From contig NZ_VOAY01000005.1 of NCBI RefSeq assembly GCF_008369125.1, positions 451,252-515,251 on the forward strand: a stretch of DNA of 64,000 bases, written 5' to 3'. This document shows, in pieces, positions 51,928 through 60,488 of the stretch. The DNA is from Allopusillimonas sp008369125. Lineage in GTDB: Bacteria; Pseudomonadota; Gammaproteobacteria; Burkholderiales; Burkholderiaceae_B. The notes beneath the pieces were generated by a model. That model did not search any database and was not told where the DNA came from. It saw only the letters and a program-made list of their open reading frames with translations. How positions within the stretch are numbered: position 1 is the first letter of the stretch; every line of letters starts with the position of its first letter. A program made the position numbers and the translations under genes.

Positions 51928-52176
51928 ATGGGCTTTATCAGCATGATCGTGGTTGGCTTTATTGTGGGTCTGCTCGCACGCGCACTTATGCCGGGTGATC
52001 AGAAGCTTGGCATTATCATGACCATTATTCTCGGTATTGTCGGCGCAATAGTCGCTGGCTACCTCGGCGCCGCTCTTGGGTTTTACCAGGCCGGAGAAGG
52101 GGTAGGCTGGATAGCCTCTATAATCGGTGCGATCATTGTGCTTTTCATTTATGGCATGATCGTCAAGAAACGCTAA
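51928..52176 (+). CDS. GlsB/YeaQ/YmgE family small membrane protein
   Basis: The 82-residue protein has three membrane helices rich in Gly and Ile (FISMIVVGFIVGLLARALMPGDQKLGIIMTIILGIVGAIVAGYLGAALGFY). This is the transglycosylase-associated-protein (GlsB/YeaQ/YmgE) pattern, a family induced by stress in several bacteria but of unproven biochemical role. Its second loop GFYQAGEGVGWIASIIGAII is typical. AGAAGGAAA lies upstream of the ATG. It is followed by a strong terminator at 52238, so it is a single-gene unit. Confidence 0.88.
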   Translation: MGFISMIVVGFIVGLLARALMPGDQKLGIIMTIILGIVGAIVAGYLGAALGFYQAGEGVGWIASIIGAIIVLFIYGMIVKKR

Positions 52177-52237
52177 GTTTCGACTAAAAAACAAGGCTCG
52201 CCTAAACCGGCAATACGCTGCTTTCTGTTTGAGCTTT

Positions 52238-52280
52238 ACGCCCCGCACACTTGGCACTGCCCGGTGTGCGGGGCGTTTTC
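52238..52280 (+). terminator. Rho-independent terminator after the GlsB-like gene
   Basis: CGCCCCGCACAC and GTGTGCGGGGCG form a perfect 12-base stem with a 13-base loop, followed by TTTTC. It is very stable. The rest of the 342-base gap 52177-52518 contains only a tandem AT-rich motif at 52398-52431. Confidence 0.85.
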
Positions 52281-52397
52281 TATAGGCCATGCGACGCTAG
52301 GCCACGTCGTTGGCCCATACACAGCGCAACACGATTCGTTCACGTATACCGTCTTGCAGTGCGTGTCGACCGGCCCTATTATTTGGCAGCTGTGATT

Positions 52398-52431
52398 TGG
52401 CTCAAATAATTTAGCTCAAATAATTTGGCTG
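52398..52431 (+). repeat. Short tandem repeat with the core CTCAAATAATTT
   Basis: Two copies of GCTCAAATAATTT, one directly after the other, are followed by GGCTGCAG in a 342-base gene-free stretch (52177-52518). They are about 90 bases upstream of the YkvA-like gene and may be part of its promoter region. No other structure is seen here. Confidence 0.6.
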
Positions 52432-52518
52432 CAGTCATTTATAGCCCGTGCGACCACCACGTGCAGGACAGATTTAACCCTATACAATAAGCCGGTACTT
52501 ACTCCTGACGGAGATATC

Positions 52519-52887
52519 ATGACCAACACCCATTACCAACGTGCCTATTCGCCGGCCCGGTTCTGGAAAAAGATAGGGCCTAAGGCAATTGGCATCGGCC
52601 GTGCCACCCTGGAAAAAGCGCTGTACCTGTTTTATGCGGCGCAAAGCCCGTCAACGCCCAAATGGGCCAGACGCGTTATGTATGGCGCACTGGGGTATTT
52701 TATTTTCCCCCTGGACGCCATCCCCGATCTGGCACCTCTTGTCGGGTACACCGACGACATTAGCGTAATGGCCGCAGCACTGGCCACGGTCGCCTTTTAC
52801 ATCACGCCCGAGATCAAACAACAGGCACATCAAACCCTGGACAAATGGTTCGGCAAACCTGCAAGCGCCCACATCACGGATGTCTGA
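52519..52887 (+). CDS. YkvA family (DUF1232) protein
   Basis: The 122-residue protein has the DUF1232 core RRVMYGALGYFIFPLDAIPDLAPLVGYTDDISVMAAAL (about residues 50-88), with the conserved P-x-D-x-I-P-D motif between two short membrane-associated helices. The family's role is unknown, although members occur beside membrane-protein or virulence genes. CGGAGA precedes the ATG. Its last eight bases overlap the start of the DUF2868 gene, implying co-translation with the DUF2868/DUF3482 pair. Confidence 0.88.
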   Translation: MTNTHYQRAYSPARFWKKIGPKAIGIGRATLEKALYLFYAAQSPSTPKWARRVMYGALGYFIFPLDAIPDLAPLVGYTDDISVMAAALATVAFYITPEIKQQAHQTLDKWFGKPASAHITDV

Positions 52888-54328
52888 CACACCTCACGCA
52901 CACCCCAACGCACGTCCACGATTCGGCCAACTCTGGCTGGCTGAATCGTTACGTCTGCGTGAAACCCTATGGGGGCCTCTTGAAGACACCAGTGAAGTAA
53001 GACGCGCACGCAGCGAAGGCCGCAACTTCACTGAAAGGCTGATTTTGCGAGCGCAATACCTGGCGCAGCGCGAAAAACTCGACCAACTTATCGCACGCTG
53101 GTCAGTCGCATCGCGGCTGACGCTTGGGGGCATGGCGTTAATCGCAATCTTTGCGGGCATAGCCGCGGCGCTGGGCGCACTCGGCGACGGCACACGGCCC
53201 GTTAACGTCAACCTGGCGCTGGCTGCCCTGCTGGGGCTCAATACACTCACCTTTGTCCTGTGGCTGCTCAGTTTTTTTATCTCTGGCGGCGGATCATGGC
53301 TGGGCGAGTGCTGGCTCTGGCTTACACGCAAGCTGGCACGCGGGCCTGATGTGGCGCTGGCCCCACGCGCGCTGGTTGAGGTGCTGGGCCGCAACAGTGC
53401 CATGCGATGGCTGTTTGGCACGATCAGCCATGGGCTATGGACCATCGGCCTCTCGGCCATGCTGCTAACCATGGCCACCGTACTCGCCACCCGACGCTAC
53501 AGCTTTAACTGGGAAACCACCCTGCTTTCGCCCGATGCCTTTGTCACCCTCACCACGGTGTTGGGCTGGTTGCCATCAAAGCTGGGGTTTGCCATGCCTG
53601 CCGAGGACATCATCCGTGTCAGCGATGGCCTGCAAGCACTGCCACCCACGGCTTACGCCTACTGGTCCAGCTGGCTCATAGGCTGCGTGGTGGTTTACGG
53701 GCTGGTGCCGCGTGCCATTGCAATGATCGTAAGCGGGCTGATGGCACGCCGCAAGCTTGCCGCCATTACATTGGACCCCAGCCTGCCTGGCTACGCTGAA
53801 CTGCGCGACCGCCTTGAGCCCTTCAGCGAGCATACTGGCATCGACAGCCCGTCCACACCTGGCTTTCAGGCACATGTCATACACCAAGAGCAGCCCGTCC
53901 ACCGGCCAGGGCAATCTGTATTGGTCGGTATTGAGCTGGCACCCGACATGGTGTGGCCGCCTCCTGGGTTTCCCGGTCATGTCGCCGACCTGGGCATTAT
54001 TGACAGTCGACAGCAGCGCAAGACACTGCTCGAACACTTGCAGGCCTGCCCACCCGGCCGGCTGCTAATGGTATGTGATGCCCGCCAAACGCCCGATCGC
54101 GGCACGATCGCATTGCTGGCCGATCTGGGCACCCTTTCTGACACGCCGCAAGTCGTGTTGTATACGGGTGGCGGGCAAAGCAGCCCTAACGAAACAAGAC
54201 GCGTAGGCATGTGGCGCCAGCGCCTCGCCGCCGCCGACTTCCAGCCCGAACAAATACAAAACGACCTGCGCAGCGCCATCGAATGGCTTTCTGACACCAC
54301 ACCTGTCAGGCAGGAGCCCAGGCCATGA
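52880..54328 (+). CDS. DUF2868 membrane protein
   Basis: The 482-residue protein has an N-terminal charged region (RLRETLWGPLEDTSEVRRARSEGRNFTERLILRAQ), then several membrane helices (about residues 75-95, 108-135, 178-200, 270-290). A large soluble C-terminal domain (about 300-480) includes LVGIELAPDMVWPPPGFPGHVADLG. The family is named only as DUF2868. It occurs next to a DUF3482 GTPase in other betaproteobacteria, as here, where the two genes overlap by four bases. The soluble domain may regulate or bind the GTPase, but no function is established. Confidence 0.82.
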   Translation: MSDTPHAHPNARPRFGQLWLAESLRLRETLWGPLEDTSEVRRARSEGRNFTERLILRAQYLAQREKLDQLIARWSVASRLTLGGMALIAIFAGIAAALGALGDGTRPVNVNLALAALLGLNTLTFVLWLLSFFISGGGSWLGECWLWLTRKLARGPDVALAPRALVEVLGRNSAMRWLFGTISHGLWTIGLSAMLLTMATVLATRRYSFNWETTLLSPDAFVTLTTVLGWLPSKLGFAMPAEDIIRVSDGLQALPPTAYAYWSSWLIGCVVVYGLVPRAIAMIVSGLMARRKLAAITLDPSLPGYAELRDRLEPFSEHTGIDSPSTPGFQAHVIHQEQPVHRPGQSVLVGIELAPDMVWPPPGFPGHVADLGIIDSRQQRKTLLEHLQACPPGRLLMVCDARQTPDRGTIALLADLGTLSDTPQVVLYTGGGQSSPNETRRVGMWRQRLAAADFQPEQIQNDLRSAIEWLSDTTPVRQEPRP

Positions 54329-55794
54329 CAACATCCGCCACCTCCTCCCGACGTGTATTGCGCCTCGCCGTGGTTGGGCACACCAATACCGGCAAAACCT
54401 CGCTGCTGCGCACCCTCACACGTGATGCCGGCTTCGGGCAAATTGAAGACAGTCCGGGCACCACCCGCCACGTTGAAGGCACCCGGCTTCTGGTCGAGGG
54501 CGCAGTCGCCATTGAGCTCTTCGACACACCCGGTATGGAAGACGGCATTGCCCTGCTCGATTACCTCGAACGGCTCACGCCACCGGGCCAGCGCATGGAC
54601 GGCCCAGAACGCATACAGCGGTTTCTGCAAAGCCCCGAAAGTGAGCGCCGTTTTGAGCAAGAGGCCCGCGTGCTGCGGCGCCTGCTCGACTGCGACGCAG
54701 GCCTGTACGTCGTCGACGTTCGCGACCCGGTGCTGGGCAAACATAAAGACGAACTGGCACTGCTGGCCAGTTGTGGGCACCCGTTGCTGCCCGTGCTTAA
54801 TTTCACCAATAGCCGCGAACAGCGTCTGGGCGCATGGCGGTCAGCGTTGGCCCGTCTCGGCCTGCACGCCATGGTCGAATTCGACACGGTGGCTCCTGCG
54901 CTTGATGGCGAGGCACAACTCTATGACAAGCTCGCATTGCTCATGGATGAACACGCTGGCTTGCTGGTGGAGCTAAAGCAAGACGTTACACGCCAAAAAC
55001 AGGTACGCCATGAAGACGGCCTGCGCCTCATTGCCGAACTCATGGTTGACGTGGCGGCGTGGCGGGTGTCGGCCGAGCCCGGTGAAGAAGAGATCAAGGC
55101 CGCCACCCAGGCGTTGCGCCGCCAGATCCGCGATCGCGAAGCCGCCTGCGTCAGTGCCTTGCTCAAGCGCTATAACTTCAGCAGCCGCGACTTTCCCGCC
55201 CACACACTGCCACTGGAAGGCGAGCGCTGGGGCATGGACTTATTTCACCCGCAGGCCCTCAAAGACTACGGCGTCCAAATTGGCAAAGGTGTCGCAGCTG
55301 GCGCCATGGCGGGCGCAACCCTAGATGTGTTCACGGCAGGTCTTAGCCTGGGTGCAGCCACGTTGCTGGGCGCCGCCGCTGGCGGGCTCTGGCAGGGTGC
55401 CGACAGGCTAGGCAAGCGCATTATGGGGCGCATGCGTGGGTATCAAGAACTAAGCGTCGACGATGCTGTGCTGCGTTTGCTGGCCATACGGCAGCTTGCA
55501 TTGCTGCACGCACTGGAACGGCGGGGGCATGCTGCACAAACACCGATAAACATTGAACTCGACCCGATGACAGCAGCCAGTGCAAAACCGGGAGCCAGCG
55601 AGTCTGATCTTGATTTAGCCCACGACAAAGATTTTCAGAGACAGCTTGAACGCTGGCGCAAGCAAGATCTGCCTGAGGTACTGGTAGAAGCCCGAAGCCA
55701 GCCGCAATGGTCAGCGCTGTCTGAGCACTATGAAAACCAGTCTCGGCGCAAACAGGCTGTACGCACATTGGCGCAAAAACTGGGGCAGGCGTGA
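54325..55794 (+). CDS. DUF3482 membrane-associated GTPase-like protein
   Basis: The 489-residue protein has a Ras-like GTPase domain. The P-loop GHTNTGKTS is at residues 18-26, a switch-I Thr is in DSPGTTRHVEG, and Walker B DTPG is at 67-70. The usual NKxD guanine motif is degraded to NFTNSREQ-like residues, so nucleotide specificity is uncertain. The DUF3482 region (about 205-489) follows, with a glycine/alanine-rich hydrophobic patch GVAAGAMAGATLDVFTAGLSLGAATLLGAAAGGLW (about 320-354) that probably inserts in or touches the membrane. It is coupled to the DUF2868 gene by a four-base overlap and resembles YcjX/dynamin-like fission or stress proteins only in outline. Confidence 0.82.
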   Translation: MTTSATSSRRVLRLAVVGHTNTGKTSLLRTLTRDAGFGQIEDSPGTTRHVEGTRLLVEGAVAIELFDTPGMEDGIALLDYLERLTPPGQRMDGPERIQRFLQSPESERRFEQEARVLRRLLDCDAGLYVVDVRDPVLGKHKDELALLASCGHPLLPVLNFTNSREQRLGAWRSALARLGLHAMVEFDTVAPALDGEAQLYDKLALLMDEHAGLLVELKQDVTRQKQVRHEDGLRLIAELMVDVAAWRVSAEPGEEEIKAATQALRRQIRDREAACVSALLKRYNFSSRDFPAHTLPLEGERWGMDLFHPQALKDYGVQIGKGVAAGAMAGATLDVFTAGLSLGAATLLGAAAGGLWQGADRLGKRIMGRMRGYQELSVDDAVLRLLAIRQLALLHALERRGHAAQTPINIELDPMTAASAKPGASESDLDLAHDKDFQRQLERWRKQDLPEVLVEARSQPQWSALSEHYENQSRRKQAVRTLAQKLGQA

Positions 55795-55971
55795 GTGCGG
55801 GCGGCGTAACCCGGGATTCATTCACATACAGGTCGTGACGCTGCGCAATGCGGAGCGTCACTGCACACATATCGGCCCCGGCATCTGGGCTCGGTAACCT
55901 GGCGCCAGCTTCAGCAGCGTGGCGCGCAGCGAACAGGGCGCAGCATCGAGCACACCACACGGGCCTCAAGA

Positions 55972-56478
55972 TCAGAGCAATACAGGTGTGTTGGGTAAGT
56001 CGTCGGTGTTGCGGCCGCCTTCAGGCACTGGCGGGCACGCAGACTTCAGAATAATTTCGATAGTGTCGATGGCGGCAAACAGACCAGCCTCGTAGCGCTG
56101 CTGCACAAAACATTGCTGCAGCCCCGCACACACAGCGGCCCACTGCGCGTCAGACGCCTTGACGCCGCGGTCAGCGATAATCTGCATATATTGTCGGTCA
56201 AGCGCCAGGTAAAGCAACACACCGGTGTTTAACGGCGTATCCCATACATGCAACTTGCCAAACACTTCGAGCGCGCGCTGTTCAGAATCTGCCTCATGAG
56301 ACGGGCTGACGGCTTCAATTGCAACCACCAGCTCGCCCGTGTGGCTGATCTCGCTTTGCCGGATGCGCTCGGCCAGGCGATCGAGCATGGCCGCGTTGAA
56401 ATGCTTGCGGCGCAGCCACTGCCCGGCCAGGCTGGACCAGCCCGTTAGTTTTTTCCAGTTGTCTCGTCTTGAGGACAT
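55972..56478 (-). CDS. TPM domain protein (DUF477)
   Basis: The 168-residue protein contains a TPM domain (RLAERIRQSEISHTGELVVAIEAVSPSHEADSEQRALEVFGKLHVWDTPLNTGVLLYLALDRQYMQIIADRGV, about residues 40-110). This fold is found in thylakoid TLP18.3 and bacterial YgcG. No signal or long membrane helix is seen, so it is likely cytoplasmic or peripheral. The ATG at 56478 is 20 bases after the end of the longer TPM gene. It is the last gene of the lemA-TPM-TPM operon. Confidence 0.82.
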   Translation of the reverse strand: MSSRRDNWKKLTGWSSLAGQWLRRKHFNAAMLDRLAERIRQSEISHTGELVVAIEAVSPSHEADSEQRALEVFGKLHVWDTPLNTGVLLYLALDRQYMQIIADRGVKASDAQWAAVCAGLQQCFVQQRYEAGLFAAIDTIEIILKSACPPVPEGGRNTDDLPNTPVLL

Positions 56479-56498
56479 TACGATTCCTTTACCTGCGC

Positions 56499-57416
56499 CT
56501 ACCAACTGCCCGAGGCGCCGCCGCCGCCGCTGCTGCCGCCTCCACCGCCGCCGAAACCACCACCACCTCCAAAGCCACCACCCCCGCCAAAACCGCCTCC
56601 GCCACCAAAGCCACCGCCGAATCCACCACCACGTCGCGATGCGCGCCCCACTTTACTGGAACTGCGTCGGCTGCGCCCAACCAGGCTAAGTATCAGCCCG
56701 ACGAAAGCAGCCACCATGGCCGCCAGCACATTGTTAAACAAAAAATAAACAAAAATACCGGCCATAAAAGGCGCGATAAAAGGCGGCATGAGCGTGGTCA
56801 TGAAAGCAATGGGAAGCAGCATAAAGCTTGCTTCGGAGTCTGAGTCATTGCTGGCAGATGCAGGTGCGGGTGCTGGCAACGGCTCGCCGTCGATAAGTTT
56901 GGCCAGGCTTTCAACCCCGGCAGTAATACCGCCGGCATAATCGCCAGCCTTAAAGCGCGGTGTGACCTGTTCACGAATAATGCGGCCAGCCAGCAGATCG
57001 GGCACGGCGCCTTCCAGGCCATAGCCCACTTCTATGCGCAAATTACGATCATCTTTGGCCACCACAAGCAAAATGCCATCATCAACTTTTTCGCGCCCGA
57101 TACGCCACTTATCAAAAGCACGCCGTGCGTAGCTTTCTATGGTGTCTTCACCCGTAGTGGGAACCATAAGCACGGCCAGCTGCGCGCCCTTGCGTTTTGC
57201 GACGTCTTCGCTGATCTGCTCAAGATGAGTGCAGGTGTTTGAATCTAGCGTGTTTGTTGTGTCGACAACCCAACTGGTGAAGTCGGGCACGGGTACCGGC
57301 GCTGCGAGCGCCGGCCTGAGCGTCAGAAACAGACAGGCCACACACACCAGTAGCCAGCTGGCTGACAACAGGGTCAGGCGACGAGCAGCGAACAATGGCG
57401 AAGTGGTGGCAGTCAT
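56499..57416 (-). CDS. YgcG-like TPM protein with signal peptide and glycine-rich tail
   Basis: This 305-residue protein has a signal sequence (LTLLSASWLLVCVACLFLTLRPALAAPVPVP) and an extracytoplasmic TPM domain (about residues 45-165, with FTSWVVDTTNTLDS and ARRAFDKWRIGREKVDDGILLVVAKDDRNLRIEVGYGLEG). Membrane helices at about 205-245 and a very glycine-rich tail (repeats of GGGFGG) follow. The order lemA, ygcG-like, TPM is widespread in bacteria, but its function is unproven; it is suspected to act in envelope or photosystem repair-like processes. It overlaps lemA by one base. Confidence 0.88.
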   Translation of the reverse strand: MTATTSPLFAARRLTLLSASWLLVCVACLFLTLRPALAAPVPVPDFTSWVVDTTNTLDSNTCTHLEQISEDVAKRKGAQLAVLMVPTTGEDTIESYARRAFDKWRIGREKVDDGILLVVAKDDRNLRIEVGYGLEGAVPDLLAGRIIREQVTPRFKAGDYAGGITAGVESLAKLIDGEPLPAPAPASASNDSDSEASFMLLPIAFMTTLMPPFIAPFMAGIFVYFLFNNVLAAMVAAFVGLILSLVGRSRRSSSKVGRASRRGGGFGGGFGGGGGFGGGGGFGGGGGFGGGGGGSSGGGGASGSW

Positions 57417-58030
57417 CAGGGTTTGGCGGGGCTAGTGATATCAAACTTGACCTCGGGGTCACGCGTGATCTCGGCCTGCTTGGATACGCCGTAGTTTTCC
57501 ATGGTGTGATAGCCAAAAATCTTGGCCGTAATAAGTGTGGGAAACTGCCGCACGATCAGGTTGTAGTCGCGCACAGCTTCTACATAGCGCCCGCGCTCGG
57601 TGGCAATACGGTTCTCGGTGCCTTCGAGCTGAGTCATCAGGTCTCGAAACAACCCATCGCTCTTGAGCTGGGGGTAGTTTTCGGATACCGCTATAAGACG
57701 CGACAACGCCGACGTCAGCTGAGCCTGTGCCTGCTCGAAGCGCGCCATAAGCGCGGGGTCCTGGAGATCATCGACATTGATCTGTATGCTGCCGACCTTG
57801 GCCCTCGCCTCGGTTACCTCGGTAAGTACGGTACGCTCGTTAACCATGTAGGCGTTTACCGAATTAACCAGCTTGGGTACCAACTCGGCCCGGCGTTCAT
57901 ACTGATTAAGGGTCTGCGACCAGGCTGCCTTGACCTGCTCATCAAGACGCTGAATGTCGTTATAGCCGCATCCTGTGAGCACCGCCGCAACAAAGGGAAA
58001 CACAAGCAAGAGAAACAGTCTTTTCATCAT
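57416..58030 (-). CDS. lemA: LemA family lipoprotein
   Basis: The 204-residue protein begins MMKRLFLLLVFPFVAAVLTGCGYN. The lipobox LTGC fixes Cys21 as the lipid-attached residue, so this is a lipoprotein with a short signal. The LemA helical domain follows (YNDIQRLDEQVKAAWSQTLNQYERRAELVPKLVNSVNAYM, then ENYPQLKSDGLFRDLMTQLEGTENRIATERGRYVEAVRDYN), with helical repeats typical of the family. It heads the lemA-TPM operon. The starts at 58030 and 58027 are equivalent. Confidence 0.92.
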   Translation of the reverse strand: MMKRLFLLLVFPFVAAVLTGCGYNDIQRLDEQVKAAWSQTLNQYERRAELVPKLVNSVNAYMVNERTVLTEVTEARAKVGSIQINVDDLQDPALMARFEQAQAQLTSALSRLIAVSENYPQLKSDGLFRDLMTQLEGTENRIATERGRYVEAVRDYNLIVRQFPTLITAKIFGYHTMENYGVSKQAEITRDPEVKFDITSPAKP

Positions 58031-58268
58031 TCGTAACTCACGAAAACGTATAATGTCCGAATTACAACATACATAGCGTCTGCTACGTAAAGCCTTTACG
58101 GAAAATGACGATCTAGGCTACAATTGTCGATTGTGCGTTGTGCCAATCAGCGCGCTGCCTGCAAGCTGTTCTAGTCTTGCCATTGGCTTTTTGCCATATC
58201 AACCTTTCACATCGTCTGCCTGATTGGTATCTCTCAACTCGAGCGATAGGCTGTCGCTGGAGTTATTC

Positions 58269-59783
58269 TTGACTACCCAAATTAAATTTGCCGACCTCGG
58301 TCTGGCTGCACCCCTTTTGCGTGCTGTCACCGATGCTGGCTATGAAATACCCACGCCTATTCAGGCACAAGCCATACCACAAGTACTCAAAGGCGGTGAC
58401 CTGCTTGCCGCTGCACAAACAGGCACAGGCAAAACTGCTGGCTTTACCCTGCCCATTTTGCACCGCCTGCTAGAAACCCCTGCTCCTGCTGGTCGCAAGG
58501 CCGGCCAGCCCCGGGTGCTCATTCTTACCCCTACGCGCGAACTTACAGCCCAGGTTGAAGAGTCGGTGCGCACGTACGGCCAGCACACGTCCATACGGTC
58601 TATGGTGATGTTCGGCGGCGTCAATATCAACCCGCAAATATCCAGCCTGCGTAAGCCGCTCGATATTCTGGTAGCCACCCCGGGCCGTCTGCTTGACCAT
58701 GCACAGCAAAAAACCGTTGATCTGTCTGCTGTCGAAATTCTGGTGCTCGACGAAGCCGACCGCATGCTCGACATGGGCTTTATTCGCGATATTCGCCGTA
58801 TTCTGGCACTTTTGCCAAAGCAGCGTCAGAACCTGCTGTTTTCGGCCACGTTCTCTAATGAGATCCGTGAACTGTCGAAAGGCGTACTCACCAACCCCAT
58901 CGAAATCTCGGTTGCACGACGCAATACTGCATCAGAACTGGTCGATCAAAACGTGGTGCTTACCGAGCAATCACAAAAACGCGACCTGCTCAGCTTCATG
59001 ATTCGCGAAAGCGGCTGGCATCAAGTGCTGGTGTTCACACGCACTAAACATGGCGCCAACCGTCTGGCCGAAAAGCTGGTCAAAGATGGCCTGGCCGCCG
59101 CCGCCATACACGGCAACAAAAGCCAGGCTGCACGTACGCGCGCGCTGGCCGGCTTTAAAGATGGCAAGGTTGCTGTGCTGGTTGCCACCGACATCGCGGC
59201 GCGTGGCATCGACATCGATCAGCTCCCTTATGTGGTCAACTTTGAGTTGCCTAACGTACCCGAAGATTACGTACACCGCATCGGTCGCACAGGGCGTGCC
59301 GGCAGTACTGGTCTAGCCACTTCGCTAGTCGACCGCTCCGAGCTCAAACTGCTGAGCGCCATTGAAAAAGTCATCAAGCGCACCATTGATCGCACCACCA
59401 TATCCGGTTGGTCGCCTGAAATGGCACAGGCAGCCGCCGCACGTGCAAGCGCCGAGCCCCGTGAAGTCGAACGTGACATGGGCCGCAACGCCGGCAACCG
59501 TGGCGGCAGCAGCCGCAGTACAAATGGCCGTGGCAACGCTGGCCGTACCACGGGCGCACGCACCAGCACCGACGATCGTCCGCGCCGTTCCTCCGCACCT
59601 GGCACGCCGCGCAGTGGCCCATCGACGGCCTCAGGCAGGCCTGGCCGCAGCGGCGCCGCTGCGGGCGGAAACGAAGGTGGTCGCGCCACTACGCGCACCA
59701 GCAATGCACCACGCAGCGGCACTGGCCGCACTGATTCCGGCCAGCGTCACACCGGGCAGCGCGCGGCCTTGCTGGGCAAATAA
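58269..59783 (+). CDS. rhlE: DEAD-box RNA helicase RhlE
   Basis: This ATP-dependent RNA helicase, 504 residues from the chosen start, has the full DEAD-box set. The Q motif lies around GYEIPTPIQAQAIP. Motif I is AQTGTGKT (residues 49-56), motif II is DEAD (161-164), then SAT, and the second RecA domain has HRIGRTGRAGSTG. A long basic tail rich in Arg, Gly and Ser follows (from about residue 390), typical of RhlE. The start is probably TTG at 58269 after a GGAG site, giving (M)TTQIKFADLGL; a TTG at 58224 is less likely. The 193-238-base untranslated leader between lemA and this gene is long. Confidence 0.92.
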   Translation: MTTQIKFADLGLAAPLLRAVTDAGYEIPTPIQAQAIPQVLKGGDLLAAAQTGTGKTAGFTLPILHRLLETPAPAGRKAGQPRVLILTPTRELTAQVEESVRTYGQHTSIRSMVMFGGVNINPQISSLRKPLDILVATPGRLLDHAQQKTVDLSAVEILVLDEADRMLDMGFIRDIRRILALLPKQRQNLLFSATFSNEIRELSKGVLTNPIEISVARRNTASELVDQNVVLTEQSQKRDLLSFMIRESGWHQVLVFTRTKHGANRLAEKLVKDGLAAAAIHGNKSQAARTRALAGFKDGKVAVLVATDIAARGIDIDQLPYVVNFELPNVPEDYVHRIGRTGRAGSTGLATSLVDRSELKLLSAIEKVIKRTIDRTTISGWSPEMAQAAAARASAEPREVERDMGRNAGNRGGSSRSTNGRGNAGRTTGARTSTDDRPRRSSAPGTPRSGPSTASGRPGRSGAAAGGNEGGRATTRTSNAPRSGTGRTDSGQRHTGQRAALLGK

Positions 59784-59823
59784 GGCGTATTATTCGACTC
59801 CCCCGCTCCTGACACGCTGAATC

Positions 59824-60453
59824 ATGTCACTGTCCACCTGGCTCGCTTTTTTTGCTGCATCCTGGGCGATTTCATTTTCGCCCGGCCCGGGTGCAATCTC
59901 GGCCATGGCCTCGGGCTTGAAGCACGGCTTCCGGCGCGGGTACTGGACAACCATAGGGTTGCAAATCGGTCTGCTAATACAGTTTGTCGTCGTGGCCGTG
60001 GGCCTTGGCGCACTGCTTGCAGCGTCCGAAACAGCCTTTGGCATCATCAAGTGGCTGGGGGTCGCGTATCTTGTTTACCTGGGGTGGTGCCAGTTTCGCA
60101 CCGACGCCGCACCTGTAGCGGTGTCTTCAGGTCGCCAGCCACATGTCAGGGTGCGCGAAATCGTAGCGCGAGGCATATTAATCAATGTCACCAACCCCAA
60201 GGGCACGGTGTTTCTGCTGGCTGTCGTGCCACAGTTTCTGGATCTGACCAAACCCATGGCCCTGCAATATGTCATTATTGCGGCCACACTCTGTTTTACC
60301 GACTTAATCGCCATGGGCTGCTACACCACGCTCGCTTCACGCATGCTTAAGGTGTTTCGCAGCCCTCGCCATGTACGCTGGCTAAATCGCGGCTTTGGCG
60401 CCCTGTTTATTCTTGCGGGTACAGTACTCGCCTCGTTCAGCCACCACCGATAA
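59824..60453 (+). CDS. LysE/RhtB family amino acid exporter
   Basis: The 209-residue protein has six membrane helices and the family start WLAFFAASWAISFSPGPGAISAMASGLKHGFRRGYWTTIGLQIG, where SFSPGPG is the signature of the RhtB/LysE translocator family. A second hallmark is FGIIKWLGVAYLVYLGWCQFR. It exports amino acids or related compounds by ion exchange; which one is unknown. It lies 40 bases after rhlE and 35 bases before prfC, all in the same direction. Confidence 0.9.
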   Translation: MSLSTWLAFFAASWAISFSPGPGAISAMASGLKHGFRRGYWTTIGLQIGLLIQFVVVAVGLGALLAASETAFGIIKWLGVAYLVYLGWCQFRTDAAPVAVSSGRQPHVRVREIVARGILINVTNPKGTVFLLAVVPQFLDLTKPMALQYVIIAATLCFTDLIAMGCYTTLASRMLKVFRSPRHVRWLNRGFGALFILAGTVLASFSHHR

Positions 60454-60488
60454 CCGGGCTGGCGGCCCTTAAACGCTAAAAATAGTCT

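Noticed and set aside
55421..55969. 182-codon minus-strand frame overlapping the end of the DUF3482 gene
   Set aside because: It overlaps a well supported gene and its Cys/Ala-rich translation shows no recognisable domain.
57395..58036. 213-codon plus-strand frame opposite lemA
   Set aside because: The minus-strand lemA has a lipobox and LemA helices; the plus frame has no family features.
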